Positions 31,666 through 40,593 are shown, counted from the first letter of the stretch. The stretch is DNA of 59,291 bases from Massilia glaciei (GCF_003011895.2 NZ_PXWF02000162.1:1-59291); one strand, 5' to 3'. Made by a program: numbers and translations. The notes: generated by a model from the sequence alone, not told the origin.

Positions 31666-33186
31666 TTAGCGCCGATGGACGGTGTCGCCGACGACCACCG
31701 CGTCGATCTGCGAATCGTGGAACAACGCGACGGCATGCTCGGGAAAGGCGGCGATCGGCTTGCCCGCCAGATTGAGGCTCGTGTTCAACAGGACGGGGCA
31801 GCCGGTGAGCGCGAAAAATTGCGTGAGCAAGCGCTCGAACGCCGGATTGGTTTCGTCGACGAGCTGAACACGGCAGGTGCCGTCGACATGGGTGATGGCG
31901 TCCAGTTCGCCGGCTTTTGGCCGGCACGCGTACAACATGAATGCATCGGCCTCGCCGGCGAAATGGCCGGCGAAATGGTCCTTCAACACGGCGGCGCCGA
32001 AGGGCCGGTAATGCTCCCTTTTTTTGACGCTGTTGATGCGTTGTTTGCCTTGCGCCAGCCTCGGATCCATCAAGATGGACCTGTTGCCGAGCGCCCTGGG
32101 CCCGATCTCGCCATTGCCCTGGTACCAGCCGACGATTTTCCCTTGCGCCAGCAATTGGGCGGCAAGCGCGATCGTTTCCGCCGAGGGTGCGGGGACGCCG
32201 GTGTCCGATTGCGCCCATGGAAACGCGGGCATGCTCAGCGCGGGCAGGCCGTGCTGGCGCCTGAGCCATTCGATCCCGCCCAGGCTGAGCCCCTCGTCGG
32301 AGCTATGGGGCGCGATGACCAGGTTCGGAAAGGCCCGTTTGAGCAAGGCGTTCCATACAACGTTCTGGGCCACCCCGCCGGAGTACGAAATATGGTCCTG
32401 GCCCCCGGCGAATTGCTTGAAGAAGTCGACCAGCATGACGCCCATTTTTGCATGCACCGTGGCGATCCAGTCCAGATGGCCCAGCTTGCCCAACAACGGG
32501 TCGTTCTTGTAGGCGTACCAGTGCTCGACCGACCAAAGGTCCTTGATCCGCCCGAAGTTGAACTTGTCGAGCCAATCGAAATAGCCCTGGTCGATCTTGC
32601 CGTAGCACTGCAAGCCCATGACCTTGCCGGCGATGTCGTTGTAGTGGCCATACTTGACGTCGAGCAGTTTTCCGGCTTCGCGGATCCCCCAGCCGATGGA
32701 GCCATTGCGGATGTTTCCGGCGGCGACCAGCTGTTCATTTTTGTAAACGCTCCATGGGCGGCCGTCGCCCAGGCCATCAATGACGACGCGCACCGCCGGC
32801 GCTTGCGCTTCGAGCATCCAGGTGCTCAAGGCATGCGAGTAATGGTGGCTCGCGAACCAGGCCTTTTCGACGCCAAGGTAGCGGCAGATGGCGGGCGGAA
32901 GGCGTTCCGCCTTGGACACGTCGCGTACCAGCCGCAACAACGCGTCCTGTTCGATCCTGAGCGTTGCCGGCAATGCCGCGGGGTCGAAGGAAAAAACGAT
33001 GTCGTCGACCTCGGCCGGGTCGACGCCCCAGATGCTTTGGACCTCGCTTTTCCAGTCGGGCAAGGACTGGAAATGGAATCGCTTTTCCTGCCTGGTTCTT
33101 TCGAGCTTGATGTACCTGACTTCGCGGCCATCAAAAAACGTCATGTTGACGTCATGCTGGGGCATCGCTACCGACAATAACTTCAT
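31666..33186 (-). CDS. Carbamoyltransferase, NodU/CmcH/TobZ family
   Basis: A 506-residue protein of the O-carbamoyltransferase family, which makes carbamoyl-adenylate from carbamoyl phosphate and ATP and transfers the carbamoyl group to a hydroxyl of a sugar or natural product. The N-terminal Kae1/HSP70-like half has the metal-site motif HHYSHALS, DGLGDG and SYSGGVAQNV. The C-terminal YrdC-like half has GNGEIGPRALGNRSIL, KKREHYRPF and GCPVLLNTSLN. The start at 33186 is chosen because GGGAG lies 5 nt upstream and MKLLSVAM is a normal family start. A longer frame to 33453 is arginine-rich, reads through 12-bp repeats and is not credible. No biosynthetic cluster surrounds it, so the acceptor is unknown. 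The adjacent oxygenase is convergent and may be only a chance neighbour. Confidence 0.9.
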   Translation of the reverse strand: MKLLSVAMPQHDVNMTFFDGREVRYIKLERTRQEKRFHFQSLPDWKSEVQSIWGVDPAEVDDIVFSFDPAALPATLRIEQDALLRLVRDVSKAERLPPAICRYLGVEKAWFASHHYSHALSTWMLEAQAPAVRVVIDGLGDGRPWSVYKNEQLVAAGNIRNGSIGWGIREAGKLLDVKYGHYNDIAGKVMGLQCYGKIDQGYFDWLDKFNFGRIKDLWSVEHWYAYKNDPLLGKLGHLDWIATVHAKMGVMLVDFFKQFAGGQDHISYSGGVAQNVVWNALLKRAFPNLVIAPHSSDEGLSLGGIEWLRRQHGLPALSMPAFPWAQSDTGVPAPSAETIALAAQLLAQGKIVGWYQGNGEIGPRALGNRSILMDPRLAQGKQRINSVKKREHYRPFGAAVLKDHFAGHFAGEADAFMLYACRPKAGELDAITHVDGTCRVQLVDETNPAFERLLTQFFALTGCPVLLNTSLNLAGKPIAAFPEHAVALFHDSQIDAVVVGDTVHRR

Positions 33187-33258
33187 GAATTCTCCCGTCC
33201 CCCCGGATTTGGCTCGGCCTAGCGAGGTCCCGTCGCTTCGATTATAAGATAGAAGACA

Positions 33259-33294
33259 AGAACGAAGACAGGAACGAAGGCGGGAACGAAGAGC
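33259..33294. repeat. Three tandem 12-bp units
   Basis: AGAACGAAGACA, GGAACGAAGGCG and GGAACGAAGAGC are head-to-tail 12-bp imperfect repeats, preceded by a more degraded unit. They lie about 75-110 bp upstream of the carbamoyltransferase start, in the position of a leader or operator array. Confidence 0.6.
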
Positions 33295-33450
33295 GGATCG
33301 AACACATCGGCGGCGGCCATGCCCGCGCTGATCGCGCCCCTTGAACGCGGGCTCTTCGCCGGCGCCTTGCGGGCCGACCATGCAGAGTGCGTAATCGGTC
33401 ACGCTGCTTGCATTCATATTGAAGCGCGTGGCCGATATCCAACTTATAGA

Positions 33451-33467
33451 CATTTATTCAATAAATG
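33451..33467. promoter_or_regulatory. 17-bp palindrome upstream of the hybrid kinase
   Basis: CATTTATT-C-AATAAATG has perfect 8-bp arms around one base. It is AT-only in a GC-rich genome and sits 245 bp upstream of the kinase ATG, so it is a candidate binding site for a dimeric regulator. Confidence 0.4.
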
Positions 33468-33711
33468 CGTATGCTTTGAGCGCAACGGCAGCCGGGACGG
33501 TCGAAACGGCATCATTGCCTTACCACTCGCGGCACTCTTGCTGTTCATATTTTTGCCGTGCTTGTTTCCTTTTATCGATTTCGTCCGTGATGGCAACCTG
33601 CGCCGCGAACGATGAGCGGAGTGCTCCTGATTTGAACGTTGACGTTAAACCAGCGATTACCCGCGACGCCATCGGGGCTGTTGCGGCCTCGCCTCTCTGT
33701 CCGAGACGTTA

Positions 33712-36700
33712 ATGCGCGCAATCGCAGGCGGGCGTGCCGCCCCGGGCCGATGGCTTGCCCCTTTCATCACCGCCCTGTTGCTATCAATCGGCCATCGCGC
33801 CGCCGCCGACACGCCCGATCGCTGGAAAAACCTGGCCACGCCCCTGTTCGAGCACCTCGGCCAGGAGCAAGGCTTGCCGCACCCGCTGGCGATGGCGCTG
33901 GCGCAGGACGGCGATGGTTTCATCTGGATCGGCACCCAGCGCGGCCTGGCGCGCTGGGACGGCTACCGCATGCGCAACTTCCTGCACAAGACCAGCGATC
34001 GAAGCTCCCTGCCCGCCGATTTCATCCAGTCATTGCATGTCGACCAACAAGGTCGGCTATGGGTGGGCACGTCGAACGCCGGCGCGGCCATGTTCGACAA
34101 GGCCAACGAGCGTTTCGTGCGTTATCCCGCCGGCCCGAAGGGCCTCTCCAGCGCGGCGGTCAACGCCATCTCGAGCGATGGCCGCGGCGGCATCTGGTTC
34201 GGCACGGCCGCCGGCCTCGACTACCTTGACCCGGCGCGCGGCGCGGTCGTGCGCCACCGGCGCGCTGCGGCGGACCCGCGCCACAACCACATCCGCGCCT
34301 TGCGCATCGACCACCGCGGCGATCTCTGGATCGGTTCGAACGCCGGCCTGGCCCGGCGCGACGCCGTCGGCGGCAAGACCGAAGACCTCGCGCTGCACGC
34401 GCCCGCGGCCGGCCACGCCATTGACGACGCCGTGATCGCCATCGGCGGCGACGACCGCGGGCAAATCGCCTTCGGCACGCTCAAAAGCGGCATTGGCGTG
34501 GTTGACTCCGGCGCCAACCGGGCGCGCATCCTGGCCCTCGACACGGTCGAGGACGCCGACAGCACCATGGTGCTTGCGGTGGCCCAGATCGGACCGGGCC
34601 GCTGGTGGGCCACCACCTACGGCGGCGGCATCATTGAATTCGACCCCGACAGCGGGCGCGGGCGCCGCATCGTGCACCGGCCGGCGGTGGCGTCGAGCTT
34701 CGCGCACGACCGCGCGGCGGCGCTGCTGCGCGACCGCAGCGGCATGGTGTGGGTCTCGAATGAGCGCGGCGTCGACTTCCATAATTCGACCAACCGCATG
34801 GTCGACACCATTTTCGACGGCGAGGGTTTGCTTGAGGTGGCGGTGGCCTCGTTCATGCGCGACTCCAGCGGGCGCGTCTGGGTGGCGCTGGGCGACCATG
34901 GCATCGACCTGATCGGCCCGGACGGCGCGCGCAGCGCCGGCCTGCGCCCCGATCCGGCCAAGCCCGAGACGGCCTTGCCGAACCGTATGGTCATCGCCAT
35001 GACGGAAGCCGAGCCGGGCGAGGCGTGGATCGGCACGCAACTGGGCCTCTACCACACCGAGGCCGGGGGTAGCCGCGTCAAGCGCGTGCCGCTGCCGCGG
35101 CCCAATCCGTTCCCCCGCATCGGCGCCTTGCTGCAGCGCGACGGGGCATTGTGGGTCGGCACCGACGAAGGCCTCGTCCACCTCGATCCCAGGACCGGCA
35201 AGTCGAAGTCCTACAGCCAGGGGCCCGCCGGCACCGGCCTGAGCCACAACCGCATCGTCGCCCTGCTGCCCGGCGCCAACGGGTCGATCTGGATCGGCAC
35301 GCGCAACGGCTTGAACCTGCTCGATCCGGCCACCGGCAAGATCGAGCGAATGCTGGCCTCGCCGGACCGGCCGGCGGGCTTGTCGGAGTCGATGGTGAGC
35401 TCCCTGTCGATGGACCAGCGCGGCCGGCTGTGGGTCGGCACCAATGGTGGCGGCGTGTGCGTGCTGACCGGACGCGACGCCGGCGGCGCGCCGCTGTTCG
35501 AGCGCATCGGCACGGCCCAGGGCTTGCCCGGCGACGCGGTCTCCGCCCTTGGCCAGGAATACGCCGGCCATATCTTTGCCTCGTCGATCGACGGCATCGC
35601 CGCGATCGACACCAGGACCTTGCGGGCGCGCGCCTTCGGCCGCGCCGACGGCCTTGCCCTGCGCGCCTATTTCGGCGGCGCCGTGCTCAATCTGGGCAAG
35701 CAGGTGCTGTTCGGCTCCTCCGGGGGCTATGCCGTGGTGCACATGGACCAAATGGCCGAGTGGACTTTCCGCCCCCCCGTCGCCGTCACGTCGATCCGCC
35801 TCGACGGGCGCGTGGTCCCCGCCCCGCTGTTGCTGTCCGGGCGCGCGGAGGGACTGCGCATCCCTCCCGGCACCAAGAGTTTCGAAGTCGAAATCGCCGC
35901 GCTCGATTTTTCCGATTCCACGCGCAACCGCTACGCGTTCTGGCTCGAAGGCTACGACAAGGGCTGGGTGGAGGGCGATGCCAGCCGCCGCTTCGCCGCC
36001 TACGCCAACCTGGCGCCGGGCCGGTATCTCCTGCGACTGCGCGGCAGCAATCGCAACGGCCTCTGGAGCGGGCAGGCCTTGTCGATGCCGGTCTCGGTGC
36101 TGCCCGCCCCGCACCAGACCGCCTGGGCCTACCTCGGCTATGCGCTCGCCGCGCTCGCGCTCGGCTGGAGCCTGTTCCATTGGCGCGTGCGCCATCTCCA
36201 GCGCAGCCGGGCGAGGCTGCAAGCGCTCGTCTATTCGCGCACGCGGCACCTTGAGGAACTGGGCGCCATCGTCAAGGCGGTCAACGAACAGCTCGATTTC
36301 GACGCCATGCTCGCCACCGTCTTGCGCGAGTCGGCCATCATCGAAGGCGTCGAATCGGCCTTCGCCCTGGTGCGCGACGGCGCCAGCGACACGCTGTCCC
36401 TGCGCGCCCAGTGGGAGGCGCGCGGCGCGCCGCGCTATTGGCCGGACCTGTCGCTGGCCGACGCGCACGCGCGTTTCGTCACGGGCGGGCGCAGCGTGAC
36501 GGACGACATCTTCCTGTGCGACGAAGGCTGCGCGCGCCTGGCGGTGCGCATCTGTTTCGACCAGCAGGTGCAGGGCTATCTGGTGTTCGAGCACGGCCAG
36601 CGCAACATCGCCTTCAAGGCCGATGACATCGAGCTGCTCAAGGCCCTCAAGGAGCCATTCGTGTCGGCCTTCCAGAAGGCGCACGCGATCGGCCTCATCA

Positions 36701-38886
36701 AACAGGCGCGCGCCAGCGCCGAAGCCGCCACGCGCGCCAAGAGCGATTTCCTGGCCAACATCAGCCACGAGATCCGCACGCCGATGAACGCGATCCTCGG
36801 CTTCGCCGGCCTGGGCGCCCACCTGGCGCTGCCGGTCCAGCCGCTCGAATACTTCCGCAAGATCGGCCGCGCGGGACAGAGCCTGCTCGGCATCATCAAT
36901 GACGTGCTCGATTTTTCGAAGATCGAATCGGGCAAGTTCGAACTCGAAGCCGTGCCCTTCGACCTGCGCGACACGCTCGACCAGGTGGCCGATCTGTTTG
37001 CCTGGCAGGCCGCTGAAAAAGGCCTGGAACTGCTGGTCTGGGTCGCGCCCGAGGTCCCCGCCGGCATCGTCGGCGATCCGCTGCGGCTAAGCCAGGTCCT
37101 AGTCAACCTGGTTGGCAACGCCCTCAAATTCACCGCCCGCGGCGCCATCGAGCTGCGCGTCGAAGTCGCCCGGGGCAAGCCCGGCGGTGCGGCCGACGAC
37201 CTGGCCAAGCGACACATCGACCTGCGCTTCACGGTCGCGGACTCGGGCGTGGGCGTGAGCCCGGAACAACAGGCGCGCCTGTTCCAGGCATTTTCCCAGG
37301 CCGACACCAGCACCACGCGCGTGTACGGCGGCACCGGCCTGGGCCTGGTCATTTCGCAGCAGCTGGTTGGCATGATGGGCGGCGTGATCGAGGTCGACAG
37401 CGCGCTCGGGGCCGGCAGCCGCTTCAGCTTCACCGTGGCCCTGGGCACGCCAGCCGCTCCAGCCGCTCCGCAGTGGGGCACCCCGGACGGCGCGCGCGGC
37501 AAGAAAATACTGATCGTCGACGACAGCGCGCCGGTGCGCGAGGTGCTTGAACTGCAACTGCGCAGCTTCGGCTTCGACGCCAGCGCCGTCGATTCGGGCG
37601 CCGCCGCGCTCGCCGCGCTAAGCGAACACCCCTACGACCTGGTGCTGATGGACTGGAACATGCCCGAGATGGACGGCGTTGAGGCGACCCGCCGCATCAA
37701 GAACGACGCCAGCCTCAAGGTCATGCCAATGATCATCATGGTCACCGCTTTCGCGCGCGAGCAAGTCAAGCTGGCCGCCGAGCAGGCCGGCATCGACGCC
37801 TTCCTGATCAAGCCGGTCAGCGCCGCGCAATTGCTCTACAGCGTGCTCGGCACGCTCGGCTTCGAGGCCCGCATGCCAGCCCTGCTGGCCACCTTGCCGC
37901 CGTCCGCCGCGGCCCTGCGCATCCGCGGCGCACGCGTGCTGGTGGTCGACGACAACGGCATCAACCAGCAGGTGGCCAGCGAAATCTTGCAGCGCGCCGG
38001 CGTGCGGGTGGCGCTCGCCGGCAGCGGCGTCGAGGCGGCAGCCATGGTCGACCATGCGGACTTCGACGCGGTGCTGATGGATATCCAGATGCCGGGAATG
38101 GACGGCTACCAGGCCACCGCCATCATCCGCGAAACGAAGCGCCACGCGCAGTTGCCGATCATCGCCATGACCGCGCACGCCGTGGCCGGCTATCGCGAGA
38201 GTTGCATCGCGATGGGCATGAACGACTACGTCAGCAAGCCGATCGACCCCGACACCTTGTACGCGGTGCTGGCCAATTGGGTCGATGTCGACCCAGGGCG
38301 CGTTGGCGCCGCCGCGCCTGTGGACGCGCTCGAAGCTGAACAGCTTCGCCACCGCGAAAGCGATCTCGTTGCGCAGGAGCGGGGCATGCCCTCGAAGGTA
38401 AAGACTTTCGCTGTCGCGAAAGCGGGCGCGTTACGCATTGGCGGGGCACGCCCCGCCAATGGCCTGCTTCATCCCCCCCAATTGCCCGCCGCAGCCCCGC
38501 CCCAAGCCGCCCCGGTCAGCTTGCCGGGCGTCGATATCGATGCCGCGCTCGTGCGCCTGGGGGGCAACGCCGCCCTGCTCACACGCCTGCTCGGCATGTT
38601 CGTGGAGGACTTCGCGGACAGCCCCCTGCGGATCGGCCAAGCCATCACCGGCGCCGACTTTGGGGGCGCCGCGCAACTGGTCCACAAGGTGCGTGGCGCG
38701 GCGGGCAACTTGTCGGCCAATGAACTCCACGAAGCCGCGGGCGAGCTCGAACACTTGCTCACGACGGGCGAACACGCTCAGCTTGAAACATCGCTGGCCA
38801 CCTTCGTCGCACTGTTCGATGCCGCCCTCGACTCCGCGCGCGGACATCTGGCGCAAGCGGGCGGAGCGGTCCCCGCCTCCGCTTAA
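33712..38886 (+). CDS. Hybrid sensor histidine kinase/response regulator with two-component propeller
   Basis: A 1724-residue membrane hybrid kinase. Order: hydrophobic signal segment (about 13-32); periplasmic two-component propeller repeats (about 50-690; FIWIGTQRGLARWDG, RLWVGTSNAG, SIWIGTRNGLNLLDP); Y_Y_Y domain (about 700-790; NRYAFWLEGYDKGW); TM helix (about 804-822); GAF-like region (about 846-990); HisKA with phospho-acceptor H1019 in ISHEIRTPMN; HATPase_c (VNLVGNALKF, VADSGVGV, GGTGLGL); receiver 1 with D1314 (MDWNMPEMDG); receiver 2 with D1457 (MDIQMPGMDG); HPt with H1658 (LVHKVRGAAGN). All key phosphorelay residues are present, so it can run a full His-Asp-His relay, presumably to an unseen separate regulator. 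The propeller plus Y_Y_Y sensor type is known for polysaccharide or other periplasmic ligands; the ligand here is unknown. The linker before HPt carries palindromic DNA. Confidence 0.93.
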   Translation: MRAIAGGRAAPGRWLAPFITALLLSIGHRAAADTPDRWKNLATPLFEHLGQEQGLPHPLAMALAQDGDGFIWIGTQRGLARWDGYRMRNFLHKTSDRSSLPADFIQSLHVDQQGRLWVGTSNAGAAMFDKANERFVRYPAGPKGLSSAAVNAISSDGRGGIWFGTAAGLDYLDPARGAVVRHRRAAADPRHNHIRALRIDHRGDLWIGSNAGLARRDAVGGKTEDLALHAPAAGHAIDDAVIAIGGDDRGQIAFGTLKSGIGVVDSGANRARILALDTVEDADSTMVLAVAQIGPGRWWATTYGGGIIEFDPDSGRGRRIVHRPAVASSFAHDRAAALLRDRSGMVWVSNERGVDFHNSTNRMVDTIFDGEGLLEVAVASFMRDSSGRVWVALGDHGIDLIGPDGARSAGLRPDPAKPETALPNRMVIAMTEAEPGEAWIGTQLGLYHTEAGGSRVKRVPLPRPNPFPRIGALLQRDGALWVGTDEGLVHLDPRTGKSKSYSQGPAGTGLSHNRIVALLPGANGSIWIGTRNGLNLLDPATGKIERMLASPDRPAGLSESMVSSLSMDQRGRLWVGTNGGGVCVLTGRDAGGAPLFERIGTAQGLPGDAVSALGQEYAGHIFASSIDGIAAIDTRTLRARAFGRADGLALRAYFGGAVLNLGKQVLFGSSGGYAVVHMDQMAEWTFRPPVAVTSIRLDGRVVPAPLLLSGRAEGLRIPPGTKSFEVEIAALDFSDSTRNRYAFWLEGYDKGWVEGDASRRFAAYANLAPGRYLLRLRGSNRNGLWSGQALSMPVSVLPAPHQTAWAYLGYALAALALGWSLFHWRVRHLQRSRARLQALVYSRTRHLEELGAIVKAVNEQLDFDAMLATVLRESAIIEGVESAFALVRDGASDTLSLRAQWEARGAPRYWPDLSLADAHARFVTGGRSVTDDIFLCDEGCARLAVRICFDQQVQGYLVFEHGQRNIAFKADDIELLKALKEPFVSAFQKAHAIGLIKQARASAEAATRAKSDFLANISHEIRTPMNAILGFAGLGAHLALPVQPLEYFRKIGRAGQSLLGIINDVLDFSKIESGKFELEAVPFDLRDTLDQVADLFAWQAAEKGLELLVWVAPEVPAGIVGDPLRLSQVLVNLVGNALKFTARGAIELRVEVARGKPGGAADDLAKRHIDLRFTVADSGVGVSPEQQARLFQAFSQADTSTTRVYGGTGLGLVISQQLVGMMGGVIEVDSALGAGSRFSFTVALGTPAAPAAPQWGTPDGARGKKILIVDDSAPVREVLELQLRSFGFDASAVDSGAAALAALSEHPYDLVLMDWNMPEMDGVEATRRIKNDASLKVMPMIIMVTAFAREQVKLAAEQAGIDAFLIKPVSAAQLLYSVLGTLGFEARMPALLATLPPSAAALRIRGARVLVVDDNGINQQVASEILQRAGVRVALAGSGVEAAAMVDHADFDAVLMDIQMPGMDGYQATAIIRETKRHAQLPIIAMTAHAVAGYRESCIAMGMNDYVSKPIDPDTLYAVLANWVDVDPGRVGAAAPVDALEAEQLRHRESDLVAQERGMPSKVKTFAVAKAGALRIGGARPANGLLHPPQLPAAAPPQAAPVSLPGVDIDAALVRLGGNAALLTRLLGMFVEDFADSPLRIGQAITGADFGGAAQLVHKVRGAAGNLSANELHEAAGELEHLLTTGEHAQLETSLATFVALFDAALDSARGHLAQAGGAVPASA
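38405..38460. repeat. Two palindromes inside the kinase gene (receiver 2-HPt linker)
   Basis: CTTTCGC-TGTC-GCGAAAG (38405-38422) and ATTGGCGGGGC-AC-GCCCCGCCAAT (38437-38460) are perfect inverted repeats with 7- and 11-bp arms. The word CGCGAAAGCG also occurs upstream near 38355. They encode low-complexity linker sequence about residues 1565-1583. REP- or MITE-like elements are usually intergenic, so an in-frame insertion is plausible. Confidence 0.6.
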
Positions 38887-39095
38887 GGCACCCGCTTTAG
38901 GCACCCGCCTTTGCCTTGGCGCAAATGTTTTACCTTCCAAGGCCCGCCAAAACTGGCCGCATTCCTGCTCAAATGACAGCGGAATTGTTTCGTCATTGCA
39001 AATGTAGTTGATGAAATGGAATTCATGTCGTAGCATGGCCATGGTCACACCAAATCGGCTGGCCAATCAATCAACTGGAATAAGGGTAAAAAACC
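38887..39095 (+). promoter_or_regulatory. Leader region of the putative modified-peptide gene
   Basis: A 209-bp gap between the hybrid kinase stop and the peptide ATG, becoming AT-rich after 38960. There is a short direct repeat near its start (GGCACCCGC, twice). An AGGG ribosome site (39083-39086) lies 9 nt before the ATG at 39096. I see no clear terminator for the kinase gene. Confidence 0.4.
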
Positions 39096-39350
39096 ATGGC
39101 AATGAATTCCCCGGAAGATATCGACCGTTTGCTCAAGAAACTGGCCACCGACGACGCGTTTCGCGAACTCATGCAAAGTGATCCGGTCAAGGCCATGGAC
39201 AGCATCGGCATCACCGTCGATCCGGCCGATGTTCCGGACGTGCGCACCCTGCCCTCGAAAGAAAGCATTGCCGCGGACCAGGACGCGCACCGGGAAAAGC
39301 TGGTGGGCAACAGCGAAATGGACGTCTTTAAACTGTCCGGTTTGGTGTAG
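39096..39350 (+). CDS. Putative modified peptide precursor (NHLP/Nif11-like leader)
   Basis: An 84-residue acidic peptide. Residues 6-40 (SPEDIDRLLKKLATDDAFRE, then LMQSDPVKAMDSIGI) match the helix-turn-helix leader pattern shared by nitrile-hydratase-leader and Nif11-type RiPP precursors: 'RLL-KLA-DDAFRE-x-DP-x-A'. The C-terminal third (about 58-84, ending MDVFKLSGLV) would hold the core. There is no Cys or Gly-Gly cleavage site; the last ten residues contain only one Ser as a modifiable side chain. It faces the SagB-like dehydrogenase gene 46 bp away, a pairing known for 'putative modified peptide' and 'peptide maturation dehydrogenase' families. That pairing is the main basis for the call. 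The product is unknown. Confidence 0.7.
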   Translation: MAMNSPEDIDRLLKKLATDDAFRELMQSDPVKAMDSIGITVDPADVPDVRTLPSKESIAADQDAHREKLVGNSEMDVFKLSGLV

Positions 39351-39396
39351 CGGCGGCGCCGCGGCGGGCGTGCGCTCCCGCTGCGGCGTAAAGCGC

Positions 39397-40593
39397 CTAC
39401 CGTCCAGCGCTTTTTGCGGCCGGCGGCGGGAGGCTTCCAGGGTCGGGATCACCATAGCGCAATTCAATGGTCGTGCGCGTCGCGGCCGCCGGGCCGCAAC
39501 CACAGATTGCCACCACGGCGTCGCCCAGGTGGTCGAGCGCCAAGGCGCGCTCGATGGCGCGCTCGTTGATGGCGGCGGTAACGAAGGCCGGCATGCCCGC
39601 CTCGGCCGCAAGCAGGTAGAACGTTTGCGACAAGTGCCCCGCGTCGAGCGAAATGGCCTTGTACGCTTTGGGATGGTTGCGATACTTCCAAAAATTGCGC
39701 AACACCCTCGCCGCCATGACGACCAGCATGGGGGCATCGGCAAACCATTGTTGGTCCGCCACGAATTGCAAGGCCAGGACCCTGGCCTGCGCGCCGTCCA
39801 TGGTGGTCATGGGTTCAAGGGTGTGCGCGACCGGATGGTAGTGGTAGAGGCCGGGCGCGACGCCGTCGACCCGCTGCACCAGCACGTACGCTTCGATGGG
39901 GTGGAGGCCGCCGGCGGACGGGCTCAGTTTTTTTAGCGCGTGGGCGCCGGGACCGACCTCGCGCAGCTCCTGGGCCCCGAAGGTGCGCTGCAGCAGGCGC
40001 GCGACAACGTCGAGCGCCAGCACGGCCCGGGGGTCGAAGTTGCGGCCCGTGTAGCGGGCGAACATGGTGGCGTCGAGCTGCCCGCCAAGGGGGGCCGGCA
40101 ATGGGATGGCTTGGCCATCCGCGCCGTGCCCGACCGTGGACGGGGGCGGCGGCCCCGACAGCGCGACCAGTTCCTGGTAGGTGGAAAATTGCACGCCGGC
40201 GCCGGCCCGCATGTCGCTCCAGCGGCTGAAGGTGTGGGCAAGCAGGGACAAGGGGCTCCAGTGCTGCAGGCGCAACTTCTCGTCGCGCTCGCGCATGGCG
40301 GCCGCCTCCGGCGCGTCGCTGAGCACCAGGCCAAGCGCGAGCAACTGCGCGATCGTGGCTTGGCCGAATCGCTCCTCGCTGGCGGCGCGCTCGGTCCAGA
40401 CCGATTGCCCAAGGCCGCCGACGGCCAGCAGCTGCGCGTCGCTGAGTTCGACCTCGGCGTCCAGGTGCGGCGCCATCGCGATCCAGCGCATGGTGGCGGC
40501 CAGCGTGCCGGCGCCGCGAAACAGCGCGGCCAAATCGATGCCGAGTTCTTCCCGGGGCTCAATATACAGGACCGCGCAGCGTCGAATTTTCAT
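39397..40593 (-). CDS. SagB-related putative peptide maturation dehydrogenase
   Basis: A 398-residue FMN-dependent nitroreductase-fold protein of the SagB/ThcOx group, which oxidises azolines to azoles in RiPP maturation. Residues 1-110 form an N-terminal winged-helix-like extension (MKIRRCAVLYIEPREE). The oxidoreductase part has ARYTGRNFDP (about 178-187) and the diagnostic PSAGGLHPIEAY (225-236), then SLDAGHLSQTFYLLAAEAGM and a C-terminal GCGP segment. I chose ATG 40593 because the sequence then begins like the family. A GTG at 40632 is possible; neither has a good ribosome site. It converges on the small peptide gene at 39096-39350. No YcaO or E1-like cyclodehydratase is visible, so the chemistry is open: dehydrogenation of an existing bond is an alternative to azole formation. 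Confidence 0.8.
   Translation of the reverse strand: MKIRRCAVLYIEPREELGIDLAALFRGAGTLAATMRWIAMAPHLDAEVELSDAQLLAVGGLGQSVWTERAASEERFGQATIAQLLALGLVLSDAPEAAAMRERDEKLRLQHWSPLSLLAHTFSRWSDMRAGAGVQFSTYQELVALSGPPPPSTVGHGADGQAIPLPAPLGGQLDATMFARYTGRNFDPRAVLALDVVARLLQRTFGAQELREVGPGAHALKKLSPSAGGLHPIEAYVLVQRVDGVAPGLYHYHPVAHTLEPMTTMDGAQARVLALQFVADQQWFADAPMLVVMAARVLRNFWKYRNHPKAYKAISLDAGHLSQTFYLLAAEAGMPAFVTAAINERAIERALALDHLGDAVVAICGCGPAAATRTTIELRYGDPDPGSLPPPAAKSAGR

Larger units (their letters stand above)
33187..33711. promoter_or_regulatory. Divergent intergenic region with short repeats and a palindrome
   Basis: This 525-bp gap lies between the carbamoyltransferase (minus) and the hybrid kinase (plus), with no gene I can support. 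It contains three tandem 12-bp units (33259-33294) and the perfect palindrome CATTTATT-C-AATAAATG (33451-33467). Just before the palindrome are TTGAAG (33419-33424) and TATAGA (33445-33450), a poorly spaced (20 bp) promoter-like pair. AACGT-TG-ACGTT occurs near 33639. Confidence 0.45.

Noticed and set aside
31126-33186. Operon of oxygenase and carbamoyltransferase
   Set aside because: The genes are convergent, so they cannot share a transcript. Functional linkage stays speculative.
33187-33453. N-terminal extension of the carbamoyltransferase to 33453
   Set aside because: Arg/Ser-rich sequence derived from the 12-bp repeats, with no family match. The ribosome site and family start are at 33186.
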